From Saccharothrix sp. NRRL B-16348 (GTDB lineage Bacteria > Actinomycetota > Actinomycetes > Mycobacteriales > Pseudonocardiaceae): a stretch of DNA of 64,000 bases. Location: positions 124,001-188,000 of the forward strand of contig NZ_LGED01000113.1 of NCBI RefSeq assembly GCF_001280085.1, given 5' to 3'. The stretch's first letter is position 1. Every line of letters begins with the position of its first letter. A model generated the notes under the pieces. That model saw nothing but the letters and a program-made list of their open reading frames with translations, did no database searches and was not told where the DNA came from. The position numbers and the translations under genes were made by a program. Below, piece by piece: positions 58,816 to 64,000 of this stretch.

Positions 58816-59894
58816 CGGCGGCCTGCCTGGCGATCGGTCACCGCACCGGTGTCGGCGAGCCACCTGACGGTGTCGGTGACCGTGTCGGCGAACGGACGGG
58901 GTTTGAGGTCGAGCGTGCTGGCGGCCGGGTCGACCCGGACCGCCGCGCCGACCGTGGCGATCGCCCCGTACTCGGCGGGGATGTGCCACGGCCACGCGGG
59001 TTGCACCAGGTCGACGAGCCGCCCGACGGGCGTCATCATCGCCGGGGGCAGGAAGACCGCGGGCAACGCGCGCCCGGTGGCCTCCCTGACCCCGTCCAGG
59101 TACTCCCGCATGCTCAGGTAGCGCCCGGGACCGAAGTGCCGCCCGACGGAGTGCTGCCCGTCGGACTGCCGGCCTTCGGAGTGCAGGCCCTCGGACTGCT
59201 GCCCGGCGGGATCCGGCCCCGGCACGTCCGGGGACAGCAGCGCCACGTGCAGCGCCGCCGTGTCCCGCACGTCGCCGATCTGCAACCCGCCCGCGGGCCA
59301 CATCGGCATGATCCCGCGCAACGTGTTGCGCAGCCGCTCGACCTGGTCGCCGAGCTTCGGGTCGTGCGGCCCGAGGAGGGCCGGCGGGTAGCTGACGACC
59401 ACCGGCGCCCCCTCTTCCTGGTGCCGCCTCGCGATGGCTTCCGACGCGGCCTTGGTCGCCGCGTACGGCTCGCGGGTCGTGCCGACGGGCGACTGCTCGC
59501 GGATCACCCGCACACCGGGTGTGAACAGCGCCGCGATGCTCGACACGTGGACGATGCGGCCCGCACCGGCACGGCGGGCGGCGGAGAGCACCACCTCCGT
59601 GCCGTGTGCGTTGGTCCGCAGCATCTCCGCCCGCTTGCGCCGGTCGAACGAGTACACCGACGCCGCGTGGACCACCGCGTCCGCGCCGCGCACCGCCGCG
59701 GCGACCGACCGCTCGTCGGTCACGTCCCCGACGACGACGTCCAGCGCGTCGGGTGGCACCTCCAACGGTCGCGTGGCGGTGTCCACCGCACCCGCGTCCC
59801 GGACCAGCAGGCGGACCCGGTGGCCGGCGCGCACGAGCTCCGCCACCGTGTGCGAGCCGACGAAACCGGTACCTCCGGTGACGGTCACCAGCAT
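58812..59894 (-). CDS. NAD-dependent epimerase/dehydratase family protein
   Basis: 360 residues from ATG 59894 (GGAAGGAG upstream). An extended SDR: MLVTVTGGTGFVGSHTVAELV (nucleotide site), VHAASVYSF, IVHVSSIAAL, active-site YAATKAASE (YxxxK). A low-complexity insert (about residues 240-265) has repeated SEG/SDG-type units (GQQSEGLHSEGRQSDGQHS). Related to anthocyanidin-reductase/3-beta-HSD-like SDRs, so the exact reaction is unknown. Coupled by a 4-nt overlap to the carboxylase gene, within the enediyne cluster edge. Confidence 0.9.
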   Translation of the reverse strand: MLVTVTGGTGFVGSHTVAELVRAGHRVRLLVRDAGAVDTATRPLEVPPDALDVVVGDVTDERSVAAAVRGADAVVHAASVYSFDRRKRAEMLRTNAHGTEVVLSAARRAGAGRIVHVSSIAALFTPGVRVIREQSPVGTTREPYAATKAASEAIARRHQEEGAPVVVSYPPALLGPHDPKLGDQVERLRNTLRGIMPMWPAGGLQIGDVRDTAALHVALLSPDVPGPDPAGQQSEGLHSEGRQSDGQHSVGRHFGPGRYLSMREYLDGVREATGRALPAVFLPPAMMTPVGRLVDLVQPAWPWHIPAEYGAIATVGAAVRVDPAASTLDLKPRPFADTVTDTVRWLADTGAVTDRQAGRR

Positions 59895-59928
59895 GTGCAC
59901 TCCTTCCCAGAGCGTGCGGACTCGGACG

Positions 59929-60435
59929 TCAGACCCGGTGGAACGCGCTGCCGTAGAACAACAGCGCCTCCGTGCCCGCGCCCCGGCTGCAACTGAGCAC
60001 CTGACCCACGAAGATGGTGTGGTCACCACCGTCGTAGGACTGCACCAGGTCGCACTCCAGCCACGCCAGCGAGCCGTTGAGCAGCGGCGCGCCGCTGCGC
60101 GGTCCCTCCAGCCAGTCCACCGCGTCGAACTGCTCCGGCCCGAGCGTCCGGCGCTTGTCGGCGAAGTACTTCGCGGTGTCCCGCTGGTCGGCGCTCATGA
60201 TCGAGACGCCGAACCGCTTGGTGTTGGCGATCGCGTCGTGCATGACCGCCGAGTGGGCGATGCAGGCCAGCACGAGCGGCGGGTCGAGCGACACCGAGGT
60301 GAACGCGTTCGCCGTCATGCCGTGCGCGTGCTCGCCGCCGACCGTCAGCACCGTGACCCCGGTCGCGAACAGGGACATGGCGTCCCGCAGCGAGGTCTCC
60401 TCCATCGTGGGCGCCGCCTCGTACATGTCCGTCAT
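59929..60435 (-). CDS. Flavin reductase (SgcE6-like)
   Basis: 168 residues. FMN-binding split-barrel flavin reductase: SLRDAMSLFATGVTVLTVGGEHAHGMTANAFTSVSLDPPLVLACI, GVSIMSADQRDTAKYFA, and the C-terminal HTIFVGQVL. Supplies reduced FAD/FMN to a partner monooxygenase. In enediyne clusters the homologue is SgcE6/KedE6, which serves flavin-dependent hydroxylases. ATG 60435 overlaps the thioesterase stop by 4 nt, so it is translated with it. Confidence 0.92.
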   Translation of the reverse strand: MTDMYEAAPTMEETSLRDAMSLFATGVTVLTVGGEHAHGMTANAFTSVSLDPPLVLACIAHSAVMHDAIANTKRFGVSIMSADQRDTAKYFADKRRTLGPEQFDAVDWLEGPRSGAPLLNGSLAWLECDLVQSYDGGDHTIFVGQVLSCSRGAGTEALLFYGSAFHRV

Positions 60436-60890
60436 CCCCCCAGCCCGGCGCGGGCCAGCGCCGGGGCCTCGGCGTAGGGCGTGAGCGCCTTCCGCAGGTC
60501 TTCGGGCACCCGCGAGGGCACCGTGTTGGTGTTCGGGCCGCGCATGCACGCGATCCGCTGCCTGCCCTTGGCGACCAGGACCTCCGCGCCGCCGGTGACC
60601 TTGACGTAGTCGAAGCTGAACTGGATCTGCGTCTGGGTCAGCTCTTCCAGCCGCATCCGCACCGACAGGTCGTCGAAGAGCGTGATCTCGGAGAAGAACT
60701 CGCACTCCACCTTGAGGGTGAACAGCTTGAGGTCGTCCTGGAGGTCCTGCAGCACGCTCGGCGCCTTCTCCTTCAGGAACATCTCCCGGCACCGCCCCTG
60801 CCACCGCAGGTAGTTCACGTAGTACACGTTGCCGACGAGGTTGGTCTCCTCGAAACCGACGGTGTGGCGGATCTCGTAGTAGTTGGTCAC
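60432..60890 (-). CDS. Enediyne thioesterase (SgcE10/CalE7/DynE7 type)
   Basis: 152-residue hotdog-fold thioesterase. It opens with GTG 60890 and MTNYYEIRHTVGFEETNLVGNVYYVNYLRWQGRCRE. That sequence is diagnostic of the family that releases the polyene from the enediyne PKS. CECEFF-type segment (LKVECEFFSEI) and the LxVRMRLEELTQTQIQF strand agree. It begins one base after the PKSE stop codon. Confidence 0.95.
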   Translation of the reverse strand: MTNYYEIRHTVGFEETNLVGNVYYVNYLRWQGRCREMFLKEKAPSVLQDLQDDLKLFTLKVECEFFSEITLFDDLSVRMRLEELTQTQIQFSFDYVKVTGGAEVLVAKGRQRIACMRGPNTNTVPSRVPEDLRKALTPYAEAPALARAGLGG

Positions 60891-60891
60891 G

Positions 60892-63800
60892 TCAGCCCTC
60901 CTTGCCCACGAGCACCGCGAACACCACCGGCTCGGCCCGGTCGATGACGGTGGTCACCCAGGTGGCGACCTTGGCGTCGCCGGTCGACAGCACGGCCCAG
61001 CCGTCCGGGTGGACCCGGTCGACGGTCAGCGCCTGCGTGGTGGAACCGGTCTTGCGCAGGCACTCCAGGGCACTCCACACGCGAGTGCCGGAGATCGCCG
61101 CGGTCTCGCCCACCTCGGAGGTGAGCAGGTCCCGCACGGCGATCAGGTCCTCGCCGAGCAGACCGGTCCAGTCCTCTTCGGACCGGGCCACGGCCTCCTC
61201 GACGTCCACGCCGAGGGCGCCGCCCTGTCCCGCCGCGGCGAACGTGATGCCCGCGCTGTGCGAGGCGGACACCTCGACGCCGTCGACCTCGGGCTTGCCG
61301 TCGGGCCGGTAGCGCACGTCGACGGGACGGTCCAGCGCCCGGCTCAGCGCGAGCGCGGTCTGCGCCCGGCGCTCCGGCGTGGTGTCGGTCGGGTCGGGCT
61401 CGACCACGATCGCGCGGCTGCCGCCCAGGACCCGCTCCAGCGAGCGCTCCAGGTACGAGCCGAGCATGGTCGGCGTCCACGGTCCCGCGCCGTCGCGCTT
61501 GCGCACGGCCCGCAGCACCAGCCCTTCCCACCGCTCGACGAGCCGCCCCTCGGGGTCGCGCACGTCGAGGTCGTAGGTGTAGCTGTCGCCGTCCTGCGAC
61601 CGCTCGCGGGCGTCCAGCACCACGTACTGGGCGAGCTGGTCGACCTGCGCGGCCAGGTAGAGCCGCTCCACGCTCTGCGGCAGCAGCGTGGCGTCGGGGA
61701 CGCAGCACTGGATGGCGTGCATCATCACGTCCCGCGTGCCCGGGTCGGCCAGCATCCGGTCCTGCGGCAGGAACGGGGCGAACCAGGAGGCGACGGAGGT
61801 CGTGGCGACCTCGGCCACCGCGTGCCGGGCGCTCGCCCGCCGGTAGCCCTGCAACCGCTGGAACCGCTTGCCCTGGAACAGGACGCTGCCGTACAGCTCG
61901 GTGACCGGGTCGACCGGCACGAGCGGCAGCGCGGGACCGCCGTCGACCACGTCGCCGGGGATCGCCGGCCGCGGGAACCGCAGCCTCGCCCGGAAGTGGT
62001 CGGCGGAGAACCCGGTGTCCTCGGCCCGGATCGCCACGTCCACCGTCTCGGCGTCGCGGGCGAGCGCGGCGATCCGCACCGTCAGCGAGCCTCCCGGCCG
62101 CACGACCACCGGCCGCAGGAACTCCACGTCCTCCAGCATCGGCGGCGCGTCGTGCCCGGTGAGGGCGGCGGCCACCTGGGTCATGGCCTCCATGCCGATG
62201 ACGGCCGGGAACAGCAGGTCGCCTTCGAGCAGGTGGTCGCCCAGGTACGGGTCGCTGCCGTCGGACAGGTCGGCCTCGGTGACCAGCTCGACCGCCGGGT
62301 AGTGGACCAGGACGCGGTCCACGAACCGGGCCAGCGGCAGCTCGGTGCGCGCCATCTCCAACGTCGGCAGGCCCGCGGCGCGGCCGGAGACCACGAGCAC
62401 GGGGCCCACGGTCGGGTCGGCCAGCACCTCGCGGAGCACCGCGATGCCCGCTTCGGTGGAGATCGGCGTGATGCCGTCGCGCATCAGCGCCTCGACCACG
62501 CCCAGCCGCTCGCCCATGCCCGCGCCGGACCAGACCGACCACTCCAGCGCCAGCACCCTGGCCTGCGGGTGCTTCACGCCGAAGTCGACGGTCAGCTCGC
62601 TCATCCAGTCGTTGGCGGTGGAGTAGTGCGCCTCACCGCGCAGCCCCGCCCGGCCGATGATGCTGCCGAACGTGACCAGGAGCTTGATCCGCTCCGGGTC
62701 GACGGCGTCGAGCACCGCGTTCAGGCCGGAGATCTTCGGCGCCAGCGTGGCGCGGAAGTCCTCTTCGGACAGTCCGGTCAACGCCTTGGGCTCGTTGCGG
62801 CCCGCGCCGTGCAGCACGGCGGTGACCTCGCCCAGCTCGGCGCGGAACCGCGCCACGGCGGCGGCGATCTGCTCGGCGGAGGTCACGTCGGCCCGCTCGT
62901 AGACGTGCTTGATGCCGGCCGCGGTCATCCTGGCGAGGTTGCCCGCCAGCTCCGGGTCGGTGGCCGGGTCGGCCCGGCCGAGCAGCGCCAGGGACGCGCC
63001 CGAGTCGGTGGCCATCGCGATGGCGCACTCGGCCGTGATGCCCTTGCCGCCACCGGTGACCAGCAGGACGTCGCCCGAGTCGAGCGGCGTTCCTTCCGCC
63101 TGACCGGACACCGCCCGCAGCACGGGCACCGTCCGCACGCCGTCGGCGTCGTACCGGACCTGCGAGAAGTCCGTGGTGGCCGCGATCTCGGCCGCCACCC
63201 GGCGCACCGCGTCGGTCTCGTCGGCCAAGTCGACCAACGTCACCGGGATGTGCGGCGCCTCCAGGTGCAGCGTGCGGGCCAGGCCCGACGCGCCGAGCTT
63301 GTGCTGCACGACCGCGAGCCTGCGGCCGGACGCCAGCACGTCGCGCGCGGCCTCCAGGAACAGGCCGACGTGCGCGTCACCGCCCTCCGGCGGCAGCAGC
63401 AGGAGCACGCCGTCGCCGGGCAGGCCGGCCTTCAGCGGCTCGGCCAGCGGGTGGCCCTCCGGGGCGTAGACCGTCCACTCCCCCACCGGTCCGGGCGTCG
63501 CCGCGACGAGCTCGCGCTCGACGTGCTCCACCAGGAACGGCCGCACCCACGGCGCGACGCCCGGCACCTCGCCGTTGTCGCGTTCCTCGGCGTGCGCCGT
63601 CTCGGCCAGGTTGTCGATCAGGTCGGCCAGCTCGCCCATCCGCACGGTGGCGAAGTTGGTCGTGCCCTCCAGGGCCGGGCGGCCGAGGCTGCGGGTGACC
63701 TCGTTGACCAGCTGGCCGACCGTGATCGAGCTCAGGTGCAGGTCGTCCAACGGGTGGGTGTCCGCGGTGATGGCGTCCAGCGGCAGCTCCACGCGCTGCG

Positions 63801-64000
63801 CGGCCAGGCGGCGCAGCAGTTCCAGCGTGGACTCGCCGTCGGAGCCCTCGGCCGCCTTGGGCTTGGCCGCCTTGGCCGCCGCGGCGGCGTCCTGCTCGGC
63901 CGAGCGCAGGCTCGAGTCGAGCGCGGGAGCCGTCTCGCAGGGGCTCGCCAGGAACGTCATCGAGCCGTCCAGCGGCAGGTCGCGGAGGACCCGGTCGCTG
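60892..64000 (-). CDS. pksE: Enediyne polyketide synthase PKSE, C-terminal half (5' part outside window)
   Basis: At least 1036 residues of an iterative type I PKS; the frame is open to the window edge, so the KS and AT lie beyond. Order seen: end of AT linker; ACP with the attachment Ser in DDLHLSSITVGQLV; KR with LLVTGGGKGITAECAIAMA and the Ser-Tyr region FGSIIGRAGLRGEAHYSTANDW; DH (hotdog) with DPYLGDHLLEGDLLFPAVIGMEAM; C-terminal phosphopantetheinyl transferase with SASHSAGITFAAAG and GVDVEEA. This ACP-KR-DH-PPTase tail is unique to enediyne PKSEs, which self-activate their ACP and make a linear polyene. The enediyne thioesterase follows. Whether it is 9- or 10-membered cannot be told here. 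Confidence 0.95.
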   Translation of the reverse strand, partial: SDRVLRDLPLDGSMTFLASPCETAPALDSSLRSAEQDAAAAAKAAKPKAAEGSDGESTLELLRRLAAQRVELPLDAITADTHPLDDLHLSSITVGQLVNEVTRSLGRPALEGTTNFATVRMGELADLIDNLAETAHAEERDNGEVPGVAPWVRPFLVEHVERELVAATPGPVGEWTVYAPEGHPLAEPLKAGLPGDGVLLLLPPEGGDAHVGLFLEAARDVLASGRRLAVVQHKLGASGLARTLHLEAPHIPVTLVDLADETDAVRRVAAEIAATTDFSQVRYDADGVRTVPVLRAVSGQAEGTPLDSGDVLLVTGGGKGITAECAIAMATDSGASLALLGRADPATDPELAGNLARMTAAGIKHVYERADVTSAEQIAAAVARFRAELGEVTAVLHGAGRNEPKALTGLSEEDFRATLAPKISGLNAVLDAVDPERIKLLVTFGSIIGRAGLRGEAHYSTANDWMSELTVDFGVKHPQARVLALEWSVWSGAGMGERLGVVEALMRDGITPISTEAGIAVLREVLADPTVGPVLVVSGRAAGLPTLEMARTELPLARFVDRVLVHYPAVELVTEADLSDGSDPYLGDHLLEGDLLFPAVIGMEAMTQVAAALTGHDAPPMLEDVEFLRPVVVRPGGSLTVRIAALARDAETVDVAIRAEDTGFSADHFRARLRFPRPAIPGDVVDGGPALPLVPVDPVTELYGSVLFQGKRFQRLQGYRRASARHAVAEVATTSVASWFAPFLPQDRMLADPGTRDVMMHAIQCCVPDATLLPQSVERLYLAAQVDQLAQYVVLDARERSQDGDSYTYDLDVRDPEGRLVERWEGLVLRAVRKRDGAGPWTPTMLGSYLERSLERVLGGSRAIVVEPDPTDTTPERRAQTALALSRALDRPVDVRYRPDGKPEVDGVEVSASHSAGITFAAAGQGGALGVDVEEAVARSEEDWTGLLGEDLIAVRDLLTSEVGETAAISGTRVWSALECLRKTGSTTQALTVDRVHPDGWAVLSTGDAKVATWVTTVIDRAEPVVFAVLVGKEG

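Overview
The window is about 72% G+C. It has GTG and TTG starts alongside ATG, very GC-biased third codon positions that create long antisense shadow frames, and many Streptomyces-type families (ANTAR, STAS, ECF sigma, PknB-type kinase, CHAT, DUF6461, DUF6292, an enediyne PKS). This points to a filamentous actinomycete. A member of the Pseudonocardiales (Saccharothrix, Actinosynnema, Lentzea or Amycolatopsis relatives) is my inference, not something proven here. No rRNA, tRNA, CRISPR array or insertion sequence was seen.

Layout. 1-5 kb: the C-terminal part of a P1B-4-like metal-exporting ATPase, a Spo0M-like protein, a pair of CNNM/CorC membrane proteins and a divergent MerR regulator. 5-11.3 kb: a large secreted protein divergent from an ECF sigma/peroxiredoxin pair, a DHA2 drug exporter, and a frameshifted O-methyltransferase. 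11.3-14.3 kb: a membrane NACHT ATPase with a short RHIM-like N-terminal motif, convergent with a Pro/Gly-rich membrane protein. 14.4-19.6 kb: a LuxR-type response regulator with two sensor proteins, a PucR regulator and an orphan OmpR-type regulator. 19.7-23.2 kb: a STAS protein and three GAF-ANTAR proteins. 23.3-29.9 kb: a 2057-residue Rhs polymorphic toxin (RHS repeats, HINT, nuclease-like tip) with its immunity gene. 30.2-35 kb: a lipase fused to four EF-hands, RidA, PhzF, and a 2OG-Fe(II) oxygenase preceded by an unlisted 57-residue ORF.

35-45 kb looks like a signalling or conflict island. It holds an alpha/beta-hydrolase-NB-ARC-TPR protein, a small lipoprotein, an ECF-like sigma factor with a beta-rich tail overlapping a truncated CHAT-like protein, a His-rich small peptide next to a complete TPR-CHAT protease, and a DUF6461 protein. 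45-51 kb is regulatory: MerR with its divergent promoter, a STAS protein, a Ser/Thr kinase, small hypothetical proteins, a LexA-like repressor, and an enoyl-CoA hydratase behind tandem operator-like repeats. 51-57 kb: a PEP-utilising-type protein with a coupled small ORF, an FAD/NAD(P)-binding protein, TetR, a carotenoid-oxygenase-like protein that has lost its iron ligands, and a remnant of an XRE/TPR regulator.

57.2-64 kb is the edge of an enediyne gene cluster, all on the minus strand and tightly packed: the PKSE (ACP-KR-DH-PPTase visible, continuing beyond the window), the enediyne thioesterase, a flavin reductase, an NAD-dependent epimerase and an acyl-CoA carboxylase beta subunit. PKSE and thioesterase together build the polyene precursor in known enediyne pathways.
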